Source of the DNA: an uncultured Methanoregula sp.
GTDB taxonomy: Archaea > Halobacteriota > Methanomicrobia > Methanomicrobiales > Methanospirillaceae
Length of the DNA: 64,000 nt
Reading direction: 5' to 3'
Assembly (NCBI RefSeq): GCF_963667735.1
Contig: NZ_OY763919.1
Span: forward strand, 620,001 to 684,000
Positions 37,919 to 45,944 of this stretch are shown here, piece by piece. Every line of letters begins with the position of its first letter. Position 1 is the stretch's first letter. The translations under genes and the position numbers were made by a program. The notes below the pieces were generated by a model that made no database searches, was not told where the DNA came from, and saw nothing but the letters and a program-made list of their open reading frames with translations.

Positions 37919-38403
37919 TGCTTACTCTTCCCGAAGAGCACCGCAGGCTCTTCAAGGAACCGTTTGGCGAGCTCTATCGCGAGATCGATGAGATCCTCCC
38001 CCATCTTTCCGGCCATATGGTCTGTGCAGTCGGGGATGTTGTCACGTACAATCTCCAGAAGCACGGGATCGTTCCCGATGTGGCAGTTGTCGATGGCTTC
38101 ACGATGCGGACGCCCTGCAGCAGGATACCGGAAGTCACCAGTACCTGTACCATGGTCAAGAACCCGGCAGGAACGCTGACTGACGAACTGATCGATGCTC
38201 TCGACCGGGCAGTTGCAAACCCACCCACAACCATCGTTGTCGATGGGGAGGAAGACCTGGCAGTCATCCCCATGGTGATCGCAGCCCCGCTTGGGGCGAT
38301 CGTTCTCTACGGCCAGCCGGGGGAGGGGGTTGTATTCAGGACCGTGACCCCGGAAGCCAAGGAAACAGCGAGAATCTTCCTCAGCCACTTTATCCGTTCA
38401 TAA
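37918..38403 (+). CDS. GTP-dependent dephospho-CoA kinase (DUF359)
   Basis: Archaeal enzyme for the last step of coenzyme A synthesis, using GTP rather than ATP. The 161-residue protein matches the DUF359 family: LVTYNL-like GDVVTYNLQKHGIVPDVAVV, DGFTMR, VKNPAGTLTDELIDAL, and the diagnostic VVDGEEDLAVIPMVIAAPLG with its conserved Asp/Glu. It starts one base inside the spt4 stop. The family's activity was established in Thermococcus; the assignment here is by motif and the usual neighbourhood. Confidence 0.9.
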   Translation: MLTLPEEHRRLFKEPFGELYREIDEILPHLSGHMVCAVGDVVTYNLQKHGIVPDVAVVDGFTMRTPCSRIPEVTSTCTMVKNPAGTLTDELIDALDRAVANPPTTIVVDGEEDLAVIPMVIAAPLGAIVLYGQPGEGVVFRTVTPEAKETARIFLSHFIRS

Positions 38404-38511
38404 CCCTGAGGGTTCCGGCCGGAACCGATAATACCGGATCCCGTTTTGTATTTCTTCTCAGAACGGGGTCACATTTTAAATAAACCGGTTCCCAATAATT
38501 ACAGGATATCG

Positions 38512-38811
38512 ATGGACTTTGAGATCACCAGCGATAAAAGGAATGAGCTTTTATCCAGAAGAGAGGTTCAGTTTAACCTCAAATACGACGGTGCAACCCC
38601 CTCCCGCATGCAGATCATCGGGAAACTCTGCGCACTCCTGAACGTGAAGGAGCACCAGGTTACCCTTGACACCCTGAACAGCAGTTTCGGCAAGACCGAG
38701 CTTACCGGTGCGGCACGCATCTACGACTCTGAAGAGACCAGGAACAAGACCGAACGCCCGCATCTCGCTGCGCGCGGTATGCCCAAGCCCAAGGAAGAGG
38801 GAGCTGCATAA
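38512..38811 (+). CDS. rps24e: 30S ribosomal protein S24e
   Basis: A 99-residue archaeal/eukaryotic ribosomal protein (eS24). It begins [19 protein letters not shown] and has the [17 protein letters not shown] and [16 protein letters not shown] blocks that define the family, ending in a charged tail. The ATG at 38512 is preceded by a TATA-like TTTTAAATAA around 38473-38482, so this pair has its own promoter. It is followed two bases later by rps27ae. Confidence 0.95.
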   Translation: MDFEITSDKRNELLSRREVQFNLKYDGATPSRMQIIGKLCALLNVKEHQVTLDTLNSSFGKTELTGAARIYDSEETRNKTERPHLAARGMPKPKEEGAA

Positions 38812-38813
38812 TC

Positions 38814-38996
38814 ATGGCAGCCAAGAAGGCAGCAGCTTCCAAGGGAACCGTGAGGGGCGCCTACTTCAAGGTTGAAGGCGCAAAGGTTACCACTGCAAAG
38901 AAATACTGCCCGCGCTGCGGACCCGGTGTCATGATGGCAGACCACAAGGACCGGGCCACCTGCGGCAAATGCGGATACACCGAATTCAGAAAATAA
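38814..38996 (+). CDS. rps27ae: 30S ribosomal protein S27ae
   Basis: A 60-residue zinc-binding ribosomal protein (eS31 type). The N-terminal half is basic and Ala-rich, as is common in this family. The zinc ribbon is [20 protein letters not shown] followed by [10 protein letters not shown]. It sits between rps24e and the Kae1-Bud32 gene, the arrangement seen in many Euryarchaea. Length is normal. Confidence 0.95.
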   Translation: MAAKKAAASKGTVRGAYFKVEGAKVTTAKKYCPRCGPGVMMADHKDRATCGKCGYTEFRK

Positions 38997-39002
38997 GCAC
39001 CA

Positions 39003-40589
39003 ATGCCTGTTTTTGGGCAGATACTCGGGATTGAGGGCACTGCCTGGAATCTCAGTGCCGCTCTTTTTGATCACGATCTTCTTGCTCTTGCATCGCGTCC
39101 GTACCGCCCTGCACAGGGGGGAATTCACCCCCGGGAAGCAGCGCAGCACCACGCGTCAGTGATGAACGAACTCATCGGCTCGGTCCTCTCAGAGCCGGAG
39201 AAGGTCAGCGGGATAGCATTTTCCCAGGGACCGGGTCTTGGCCCCTGCCTTCGCACGGTAGCCACGGCAGCCCGCTCCCTTGCCCTTGCGCTCGATGTCC
39301 CGCTTGTCGGGGTCAACCACTGCGTTGCCCACGTGGAGATCGGGTGTTTTGCCACCGGGTGCAAAGACCCCATAGTCCTCTATGCAAGCGGGGCAAACAC
39401 CCAGGTGATCGGGTACCTGAACGGGCGGTATCGTATCTTTGGAGAGACGCTCGATATCGGGATCGGCAATGCCCTGGACAAATTTGCCCGGGCAAAAAAC
39501 TTCCCTCACCCCGGGGGCCCCCTTATCGAAACAAATGCACAGGGCGGCCGGTATATCGAACTTCCCTATACCGTAAAAGGGATGGATCTCGCCTTCTCGG
39601 GCCTCATCTCAGCTGCAAAGGATAGCCGGGCACCGCTTGCGGATGTCTGTTACAGCCTTCAGGAGACCGCGTTTGCCATGTGCGTGGAAGTGACGGAGCG
39701 GGCACTCTCTCTGTCCGGTAAAGAGGAAGTTCTTCTGGTCGGGGGAGTGGGAGCGAACCGGCGTCTTCAGGATATGCTCCGGATCATGTGCGAGGAGCGC
39801 GGGGCACGGTTCTTTGTGCCCGAACAGAAATATCTCGGAGATAACGGGGCTATGATTGCCTACACGGGTAAACTGATGCTGGAGAGCGGAACATCGCTCC
39901 CCATCGAAGCCTCGCAGGTCAACCCCTCGTTCCGTTCGGACGAGGTCGAAGTCACCTGGAAGCGGGATCCGGCGAAACCTGTGCCGGGCGCCACCGGCAG
40001 GAAGAAAGACGCACCAAGACAGGGTGCGGAAGCGGTGATCACCTTTGGACCAGCCGTGGTTGAAAAATACCGGGTTGCAAAAAAATACCGGGTTCCTGCC
40101 CTGGACCGTCGCCTGGTAACCGAGCGGACCCGGGCAGAGGCGCGGCTCATCCATGCAGCCCGGAAAGGCGGCGTGCCGACCCCGGTCCTGCACGACATCA
40201 CTGCCGATACCATCGTGATGGAACGGATCTCAGGCACCCTGCTCACCGATGACCTGAACGAAAAGAACCTCAGGAATGCGGGAAATGCCATTGGAAAACT
40301 GCATTCCGCAGGGCTCATGCACGGGGATCTCACCACAAGCAACCTTGTCCTGCGCGAGGGGGACGGGGCCTGCGTCCTCATCGATTTCGGGCTTGCGCAG
40401 GTGACCCAGGAGATCGAACAGCGGGGCGTTGACATCCACGTCCTCTACCAGACCCTGGAGAGCACAGCTCCCGACCGGTGTGCCGGACTCAAGGCTGCAT
40501 TCGAATCGGGATACAGAGAGACATTTGCCGGGGCCGATGAGATCCTTGCCCGGGAACACGAGATCGAACTCCGGGGGAGATACCTGTGA
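39003..40589 (+). CDS. kae1: Kae1-Bud32 fusion, tRNA N6-threonylcarbamoyladenosine synthesis
   Basis: KEOPS complex protein that transfers threonylcarbamoyl to A37 of ANN-decoding tRNAs. The first 320 residues or so are Kae1: GIEGTAWNLSAALFD, HPREAAQHHASVMNEL (metal His pair), SGANTQVIGY and GGVGANRRLQDML. From about residue 345 a Bud32 kinase follows, with RLIHAARKGGVPTPV, the catalytic HGDLTTSNLVL and IDFGLAQV. Such fusions occur in many methanogens and halophiles; 528 residues is the normal length. It overlaps the next gene by four bases. Confidence 0.96.
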   Translation: MPVFGQILGIEGTAWNLSAALFDHDLLALASRPYRPAQGGIHPREAAQHHASVMNELIGSVLSEPEKVSGIAFSQGPGLGPCLRTVATAARSLALALDVPLVGVNHCVAHVEIGCFATGCKDPIVLYASGANTQVIGYLNGRYRIFGETLDIGIGNALDKFARAKNFPHPGGPLIETNAQGGRYIELPYTVKGMDLAFSGLISAAKDSRAPLADVCYSLQETAFAMCVEVTERALSLSGKEEVLLVGGVGANRRLQDMLRIMCEERGARFFVPEQKYLGDNGAMIAYTGKLMLESGTSLPIEASQVNPSFRSDEVEVTWKRDPAKPVPGATGRKKDAPRQGAEAVITFGPAVVEKYRVAKKYRVPALDRRLVTERTRAEARLIHAARKGGVPTPVLHDITADTIVMERISGTLLTDDLNEKNLRNAGNAIGKLHSAGLMHGDLTTSNLVLREGDGACVLIDFGLAQVTQEIEQRGVDIHVLYQTLESTAPDRCAGLKAAFESGYRETFAGADEILAREHEIELRGRYL

Positions 40590-41164
40590 AGATCACGATG
40601 GTGACCGGCAATGCAAACAAAGCCCGGGAGGTCGCAGCCTTCTTCGGGGGGCTGCTCGAAGTATCCCACGTCACCCTGGACCTCCCCGAACACCGTTCGG
40701 AGGATGTCGGGGAGATTGCCGAGGGAAAAGCCCGGTTTGCGTACGCGCAGCTCAAAACCCCGCTTATCGTGGACGATACGGGCTTCTCCATCCGCGCACT
40801 CAACGGATTCCCCGGCCCCTATGCCGCCTATGTCCAGCAATCCATCGGCAATACCGGTATCCTGAAACTGATGGAAGGCCGGACGGACCGGGCTGCACAC
40901 TTTACAACGGCGATTGCCTATGCGGATGCGAGGGGAGTGCAGATTTTTTCAGGAGTCCTTGACGGGCAGATCACCCACAGTCCAAGAGGGGATGGCGGGT
41001 TTGGTTACGATCCCATCTTCGAGATCGGGGGAAAGACGCTTGCCGAGATCCCCATGGAAGAGAAGAGCAAAATGTCCCACCGGGCCCGTGCGCTTGCCGC
41101 GTTCCATGACTGGTTTGTAACGGACACACGACTGGCCGGAGAACCCCGTGACACAAACGGTTAA
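40586..41164 (+). CDS. XTP/dITP pyrophosphatase (HAM1/RdgB family)
   Basis: House-cleaning enzyme that hydrolyses non-canonical purine triphosphates (XTP, dITP) to keep them out of nucleic acids. The 192-residue product begins with GTG and reads KITMVTGNANKAREVAAFF. It has VDDTGFSIRALNGFPGPYAA, the DGGFGYDPIFEIGG block and KMSHRARALAAF, all signature segments of HAM1 proteins. Its start overlaps the Kae1-Bud32 stop. No anomaly. Confidence 0.95.
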   Translation: MKITMVTGNANKAREVAAFFGGLLEVSHVTLDLPEHRSEDVGEIAEGKARFAYAQLKTPLIVDDTGFSIRALNGFPGPYAAYVQQSIGNTGILKLMEGRTDRAAHFTTAIAYADARGVQIFSGVLDGQITHSPRGDGGFGYDPIFEIGGKTLAEIPMEEKSKMSHRARALAAFHDWFVTDTRLAGEPRDTNG

Positions 41165-41209
41165 GAAGTCTTACAGCTTTGTTATAAGGGCAGACAGGAG
41201 TGTTTCTTA

Positions 41210-41356
41210 ATGGCAAAGTTTCCAGAAGCCGAAGCCCGGTTACTCAACGTGAAAATATGCATGCACTGTAATGCACGCAATGCAATTCGTGCAACCAGCT
41301 GCCGCAAGTGCGGTTACCAGAACCTGCGGCCCAAGAACAAGGAACGGAAAGCGTAA
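41210..41356 (+). CDS. rpl40e: 50S ribosomal protein L40e
   Basis: A 48-residue ribosomal protein: [20 protein letters not shown] followed by [20 protein letters not shown] and a basic end. The CMHC ... CRKC zinc ribbon and the total length are those of archaeal L40e (eL40). It lies 45 bases after the XTPase stop and is followed by a hairpin-T-tract terminator that ends this large operon. Confidence 0.95.
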   Translation: MAKFPEAEARLLNVKICMHCNARNAIRATSCRKCGYQNLRPKNKERKA

Positions 41357-41380
41357 TCAAAATTAAAATATCCAGATTCT

Positions 41381-41403
41381 TTTTTCCGGTCCTGCCGGTT
41401 TTT
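41381..41403 (+). terminator. Terminator after L40e
   Basis: A short CCGG-TCCTG-CCGG hairpin (41386-41398) lies between T runs at 41380-41385 and 41399-41403, about 30 bases after the L40e stop codon. T-rich stretches of this kind terminate archaeal transcription. It would end the operon running from aIF2-gamma or S24e. Confidence 0.5.
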
Positions 41404-41586
41404 ACAACAGATGCAGTACAGTATCACATGCACAGCCTGCGGCATCGTAACCCTGGGCAGTACAAAACGCAAGGATTCCCCATTGGACCTTGGAATTTTT
41501 AAAAAAGGACTTTATTAGAATATAGGATTCTTTCCCGTTCTGACCGGTCTCATCCGGAACAGAGTACGCAAAAATTACGTGCGGGA

Positions 41587-42237
41587 TTATGCCGTATAAT
41601 ACGTTACCCGCTTACCTTTCTTGGCATATTCACCGGCAAAGGTCTCGATATTGCGCTTGTACCCGATACGGTCGACAAACCCAAGTGAGCGGAGTTTTTC
41701 CCGGACCCGCATGACATCTGCCTCGTCCGCCCAGTCTTTCGTGTACACGTAAATCACCTTGCGGTTGTCCCGGGAATCGGGATTGGGTTTGGCCGTGCTC
41801 ACTTTTGCCGAGATACCCAGTTCAAGTGAAACGGTAGCATCCCGGACCTTCTTCCATGCCGCATCGGCGAGATCCGGTTCCTGGAAGATCAGCCATTTGC
41901 CGGCATTCTCGTCTTCGATGGCTTCGGGAGCGCTGCCGGGGGCGTCGAGAACAATCCAGTACATCTGGGTGGTCTTTGAGGGAAGAGTCCCTTCCCCTTC
42001 GCAGAGCATCCGGTAGATCGTATCGATACCGGAAAACCGGTTGATCATAGCTTCTGCCAGCTGGGGGTATTCTTCCCGGAATGCATCGAAGATAGCGGAG
42101 AGCTCCGCTTTGAAGTCGATACCTTCCTCAACGTACATGTACAGGTACCTGCCCTGTTCCCGCAGCCTGCGGTTCAGGAGATGCTCGAAGATGCCGTATG
42201 CCACATCAGCCAGCGCTTCGGGATCGACTTCAGCCAT
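41587..42237 (-). CDS. DUF1917-like (Bles03/C11orf68-type) protein
   Basis: A 216-residue soluble protein. The centre reads MYWIVLDAPGSAPEA and GKWLIFQEPDLADAAWKKVR, then a lysine-rich IYVYTKDWADEADVMRVREK segment. The GKW ... AWxKVRDAT pattern resembles the DUF1917/Bles03 family, whose solved members have an eIF4E-like fold but no proven role; the match is from memory and tentative. I chose the ATG at 42237 (MAEVDPEALADVAYGIFEHL) over an in-frame start at 42348, because the extra stretch is Cys/Arg/Trp-rich and unlike a protein N-terminus. It is a single minus-strand gene between L40e and htpX. Confidence 0.6.
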   Translation of the reverse strand: MAEVDPEALADVAYGIFEHLLNRRLREQGRYLYMYVEEGIDFKAELSAIFDAFREEYPQLAEAMINRFSGIDTIYRMLCEGEGTLPSKTTQMYWIVLDAPGSAPEAIEDENAGKWLIFQEPDLADAAWKKVRDATVSLELGISAKVSTAKPNPDSRDNRKVIYVYTKDWADEADVMRVREKLRSLGFVDRIGYKRNIETFAGEYAKKGKRVTYYTA

Positions 42238-42430
42238 AAGTACCAGTCGGCTGTTGGCAAAAAAATAGTTTCCTGTATTGATCCAAAAAACCCGGAACAG
42301 ATACGGATTCTGCCACTGCCTGCAGCGCAGGAGAATGTGTGCGCTCATTCAGAAAAACCGCCCATTCTGAGCCCGGATTATTGGGATTATCGAATAATTT
42401 AAAAGACACGGATGAGAACATGTACTAATT

Positions 42431-43312
42431 ATGGAATGGAAACGTGACTGGGGCCTTACGGCCAGGGTTTGGTTCACCGGGCTGCTGTTATTACTGCTCT
42501 ACCTGGTGTTCATGACCATCCTGCTGGCATTCGGTGTTGGTTACTGGTTCATTGTCCTCATAGCAGTGGGCATGGCATTGTTCCAGTATTTCTTCTCGGA
42601 CAAGATGGTACTCTGGTCGACCGGCGCACGCATTATCGAGGCCGACGAATACCCCGAACTGCACCGGACCGTGGAGAAGCTGTGCAAGGAAGCCGAGCTT
42701 CCCATGCCAAGGCTTGCCATCATGCAGAGCCCGGTACCCAATGCATTTGCTACCGGCAGGAGCCCGAAACATGCAGTTGTTGCCTGTACGGACTCGATCA
42801 TGCGGCTTTTGAACAAGGATGAGCTCGAAGCAGTGCTTGCCCACGAGCTTTCCCATGTGAAGAACCGCGATATCCTGACGATGACTTTCGCAAGCCTCAT
42901 CGCCATGATCGCATCGATGATCATGCAGAGCTTCTTCTTCTCCGCATTGTTCGGCGGGAACAACCGGGAGAACGGCGGGGGGATCATCATCTGGATCGTT
43001 GCGATCATTGTCTACGCGGTGAGCACCCTCCTCATCCTTGCCCTTTCGCGGTACCGCGAGTTTGCGGCAGACCGGGGCAGTGCTCTCATCACCCGGAATC
43101 CCCGGGCGCTCATGTCCGCCCTCAATAAGATCAGTGGCCGGATAGATGTGATTCCACCCGATGCAAAGGCGAAAGTGGAGGGGGCAAATGCCTTCTTCAT
43201 CATCCCGGCACTCTCGGGAAATTCCATCATGGAACTCCTCTCAACCCACCCGCCGCTCGAGAAGCGGATTGCCAACCTCGAGAAAGTCGAAGCCGAACTC
43301 CGGGGCTACTAA
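42431..43312 (+). CDS. htpX: HtpX-type M48 zinc metalloprotease
   Basis: Membrane-bound protease for turnover of misfolded membrane proteins. The 293 residues begin with two hydrophobic helices (about 18-60). The zinc site is AVLAHELSHVKNRD (HExxH) with the third ligand in REFAADRGSALI, and a further pair of helices lies at about 150-200. It ends STHPPLEKRIANLEKVE, typical of HtpX. A TATA-like AATAATTTAAAAG lies near 42393-42405. Length and motifs are normal. Confidence 0.95.
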   Translation: MEWKRDWGLTARVWFTGLLLLLLYLVFMTILLAFGVGYWFIVLIAVGMALFQYFFSDKMVLWSTGARIIEADEYPELHRTVEKLCKEAELPMPRLAIMQSPVPNAFATGRSPKHAVVACTDSIMRLLNKDELEAVLAHELSHVKNRDILTMTFASLIAMIASMIMQSFFFSALFGGNNRENGGGIIIWIVAIIVYAVSTLLILALSRYREFAADRGSALITRNPRALMSALNKISGRIDVIPPDAKAKVEGANAFFIIPALSGNSIMELLSTHPPLEKRIANLEKVEAELRGY

Positions 43313-43405
43313 TTTTTTTCTGGAATTCTTCCGGACAATTGAAAAAAGTACGGATAACCAGAGACAATTATTAATACACTGCCACACCAAAATTGTAGAG
43401 CACGT

Positions 43406-43476
43406 GCATCGATGGTCTAGAGGTATGACTTAGGCCTTCCAAGCCTATAGCCCGGGTTCGATTCCCGGTCGATGCA
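43406..43476 (+). tRNA. tRNA-Gly (anticodon TCC)
   Basis: A 71-base cloverleaf: acceptor GCATCGA pairs with TCGATGC, discriminator A. The anticodon stem TAGGC/GCCTA holds loop CTTCCAA, giving anticodon TCC. The T-loop GGTTCGATTCC is standard. No intron and no encoded CCA. A TATA-like TTATTAATA is about 30-40 bases upstream. tRNA-Val follows after a 4-base spacer, so the two are probably co-transcribed. Confidence 0.95.
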
Positions 43477-43480
43477 TTCA

Positions 43481-43554
43481 GGGCTCGTGGTCTAGTTGGC
43501 TATGACGTCGCCTTCACACGGCGAAGATCTCGAGTTCGAATCTCGACGGGCCCA
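43481..43554 (+). tRNA. tRNA-Val (anticodon CAC)
   Basis: A 74-base cloverleaf: acceptor GGGCTCG pairs with CGGGCCC (one G-T pair), discriminator A. The anticodon stem TCGCC/GGCGA holds loop TTCACAC, giving anticodon CAC for GUG codons. The T-arm AGTTCGAATCT is regular. No intron and no encoded CCA. Directly follows tRNA-Gly. Confidence 0.95.
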
Positions 43555-43621
43555 CTGATTCTGGATGTTTTTGTGTCCGGACCGTTCTTTTTTTATCGCC
43601 TTTGCCGAATAGATTCTGTAC

Positions 43622-44713
43622 ATGAGACCGGTCTTTGTCAGCGGGGTCCCCCGGGATTGCGGGGATAATGTTCTTGCCGCCGCTATCCGCGACACCCTTG
43701 TTGCAGCAACGGACGATTTTGCCTGGCTGAAGGACGGCAACACGGTTCTTTTAAAGCCGGCGCTGAATTCCGGGAACCCCTATCCCTCCACTACCCACCC
43801 GCTCGCACTTTCGGTCACGGCAGGCATCCTGGAGGAACGGGGAGCACGGGTCGTGATCGGCGACCAGTCCGGGATTGAGCATGTGCTCCACCATCCCGGG
43901 GGGGTAATCCTGGGCAGCAGCCGGGAGAACTTTCTCAGATCGGGAATGGGAACGGGACTCGAAAGCCGGTTTGTCAGTTTCGAAGACGAAGGATGGGACT
44001 CGGGATTTTATCATCACCGGTCTGATCGCACCCGTTCATGGCCCCGCGGGTTTTTCATCTCCCGGTGGGCAGCAAAAGCAGACCATATCATCTGCCTGCC
44101 CCGCCTCAGTACCCACAGCCAGGCAGGCGCCACCCTCGGGCTGAAATGTATGGTGGGCATGCTCCGCGAAGACAGCAGGATGGAGTTCCATGCCAACGGG
44201 CCGTACAACTCATTCATTCTGGGTGCTGCAAAAGGGAGCTCGCTGGTTTCCCATAATGATGGTTCCGGCACGTTCTTTGAGAAGATTGTCGAGATCAGCG
44301 ATGCCATCCGGGAGAAAGTGCGCCTCACCCTCGTGGTTGCAACAGCTGCACAGGCAACCTTCGGGCCTGACCGGTACAGTCTCCGGCTGGGACCTGTGGG
44401 TCTTGGAAAAGCATACGTTGCCAGGCCGGACGCGGGACTGGTATTTGCAAGCGCTGATCCGGTTGCCGCAGAGGCATTTTCCCTTGCGCTGCTCAGGGAT
44501 CTCAAATCCAGAATCCCGTTCTTGCCAAGATTCTCCGAGCGCTGTATCCTGTCTTCCAATCCAAATGTCCAGAATCTTCTTAAAATTCCGGTAAAGGATC
44601 ACCCGTATATCCGGCACGCAATGAAGATCGGTCTTGGTGAAATGCCCGGCCGGATCGTTTACCGGAATGTTCCGGTTGCTCTTGCAGAGCAGCTGGACCG
44701 CGAACTGCGGTGA
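43622..44713 (+). CDS. DUF362 domain protein
   Basis: A 363-residue soluble protein of the DUF362 type. LKPALNSGNPYPSTTHPLAL, VVIGDQSGIEHVLHH and HIICLPRLSTHSQAGATLGL are the family's conserved segments, followed by CMVGMLREDSRMEFH and SADPVAAEAFSLALL. Many family members carry a C-terminal ferredoxin domain; this one does not. The biochemical role is unknown. It follows the tRNA pair by 67 bases and is convergent with a TMEM175-like gene, separated by a shared hairpin. Confidence 0.8.
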   Translation: MRPVFVSGVPRDCGDNVLAAAIRDTLVAATDDFAWLKDGNTVLLKPALNSGNPYPSTTHPLALSVTAGILEERGARVVIGDQSGIEHVLHHPGGVILGSSRENFLRSGMGTGLESRFVSFEDEGWDSGFYHHRSDRTRSWPRGFFISRWAAKADHIICLPRLSTHSQAGATLGLKCMVGMLREDSRMEFHANGPYNSFILGAAKGSSLVSHNDGSGTFFEKIVEISDAIREKVRLTLVVATAAQATFGPDRYSLRLGPVGLGKAYVARPDAGLVFASADPVAAEAFSLALLRDLKSRIPFLPRFSERCILSSNPNVQNLLKIPVKDHPYIRHAMKIGLGEMPGRIVYRNVPVALAEQLDRELR

Positions 44714-44836
44714 TTGTCGCGGTTCTCCATCGTATTTCCACTGGAAACAAAGGGGTATCTATATGATTGTAATACGGCTCTATAGATCGCCTATGCATTG
44801 CATAATCAAGTACGGCAATGCTGGTTATCCATAACG

Positions 44837-44861
44837 ATGGGGTCAACAGCGGATACCCCAT
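44837..44861. terminator. Bidirectional hairpin between convergent genes
   Basis: A perfect 7-bp stem ATGGGGT / ACCCCAT with an 11-base loop ends three bases before the stop of the minus-strand membrane gene and lies about 125 bases after the DUF362 stop. A stem in this position could limit readthrough from both sides, but no long T-tract accompanies it. Confidence 0.4.
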
Positions 44862-44863
44862 GA

Positions 44864-45496
44864 TCAGGAAGATTCTTCCGGTATGCCGGGGGGATGGCGG
44901 AAGAAGATGGCGATGATCACGAACGGGAAGAAATAAATGATGTCATAGTAGGGGAAACCGGAGAGGAGAACCGCGATCCCGAATAGGGAAACCCCTACGG
45001 GTACAAGGTACTTTTTCTGCAGGAAGATAGCTTCAGCACCAGTCAGTTCCGGGACAAGCAGGGACGGGCGGGCCCGGCAGGCATAGTACCAGGCGCCGGC
45101 AAGCAGGAGCGCAAGAACCAGATAATTGAGCTGGAAGACTATGTCCGATATCGGAATTTCAGAGCCGTCAGACGTGAATGACTGGGTGAACGGGACGAAG
45201 ACCACTACCATGAGGGAGAGGAGATGGATATAGAGGAAACGGGAATCGTACGTTTTCATCCGGTGGAACATCTGGAAGTAGAAGAGCCAGAACATGCCGA
45301 GGATGAGGAACGCCCCGATAAAATCCAGAACCGAAAGGAGCGTGGTATCGATGAACCGGAAGAAGGCGGTGGTATCAGTCAGCGTTCCGGGCGGGGGAAA
45401 CTGGAGGTTGCGGATCATCAGGGTCATGGTGAAGGCATAGATGCCGTTTGTAAGGCGCTCAAGGTTGACTTTGTTGATCGGTTCTGAAACAACCAT
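44864..45496 (-). CDS. TMEM175/DUF1211-like membrane protein
   Basis: A 210-residue membrane protein with about six hydrophobic segments. The first begins ERLTNGIYAFTMTLMIRNLQ, which resembles the R-x-E/T-x-F-S-D-G opening of TMEM175-type (DUF1211) potassium channel proteins. Here FTM replaces the FSD signature, so ion selectivity may differ or be lost. The second half, LQLNYLVLAL and further helices, is hydrophobic throughout. Channel function is inferred from weak resemblance. Its promoter would lie near the T-rich stretch at 45523-45550. Confidence 0.68.
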   Translation of the reverse strand: MVVSEPINKVNLERLTNGIYAFTMTLMIRNLQFPPPGTLTDTTAFFRFIDTTLLSVLDFIGAFLILGMFWLFYFQMFHRMKTYDSRFLYIHLLSLMVVVFVPFTQSFTSDGSEIPISDIVFQLNYLVLALLLAGAWYYACRARPSLLVPELTGAEAIFLQKKYLVPVGVSLFGIAVLLSGFPYYDIIYFFPFVIIAIFFRHPPGIPEESS

Positions 45497-45584
45497 GCCG
45501 TGATCTCCTGTAGTACCATTGAATTGTTTTTTTTGGGTATTCTTTTTTTACATCCGATCACATTGCATGGGTCCGGCAAACAAA

Positions 45585-45680
45585 GGGAGGGTGGGGGGTA
45601 TACCCCCCCCTGCCATAATTTTCCGGGCTGGGGTGACCCCCCACCCTGTTTAACGTGACGGGGGGGTCGGCCCCCCCACG
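45585..45680. repeat. G/C-tract repeat element, copy A
   Basis: About 96 bases built of three G-run/C-run hairpins: a perfect GGGGGGTATACCCCCC palindrome (45593-45608), a GGGTG ... CACCC-type stem, and GGGGGGG-TCGG-CCCCCCC (45660-45677). They are joined by the shared core ATAATTTTCCGGGC (45615-45628). Copy B lies 221 bases downstream in the same orientation. Composition is sharply unlike the flanking DNA. No coding frame is supported. Confidence 0.8.
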
Positions 45681-45807
45681 CATCTGAAAAATCCCGGGTA
45701 CCTACTCATTTCTGCTAATCCCGCACTGACGGCATATCACGCCGGATATTCCATGCGAAATTCCCCGCATGAACAAGTGAAAACCATGCGTTACTCATAG
45801 TTGAGAT

Positions 45808-45900
45808 GGGGGGTGGGGGGTATACCCCCCCTGCTATAATTTTCCGGGCAGGGTGATCCCCCCCTCCCTGTTCAGAGTGAAGGGGGGGCCACCCCCCACC
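45808..45900. repeat. G/C-tract repeat element, copy B
   Basis: Direct repeat of copy A with the same order of parts: GGGGGGTATACCCCCC (45815-45830), core ATAATTTTCCGGGC (45836-45849), and a final GGGGGGG-CCA-CCCCCC stem (45882-45897). Changes between copies in the loops tend to keep the G-run/C-run pairing, which suggests that structure matters. It ends about 45 bases before the metallo-hydrolase gene. A TATA-like AATATACT at 45901-45908 follows immediately, so it may influence that promoter. The rest of the gap 45497-45944 holds no gene. Confidence 0.8.
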
Positions 45901-45944
45901 AATATACTCTTCCCCGCCCTATATTCAGGCACAGGAGATCCAGA

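Noticed and set aside
41411..41518. A 35-codon frame with a CTAC motif after L40e
   Set aside because: No ribosome site, directly beyond a terminator, and too short to judge without comparative data.
45585..45900. The G/C-tract repeats considered as a CRISPR remnant or insertion sequence ends
   Set aside because: There are only two copies with a long unrelated interval, no spacer-sized regularity, no cas genes, no transposase and no target-site duplication.
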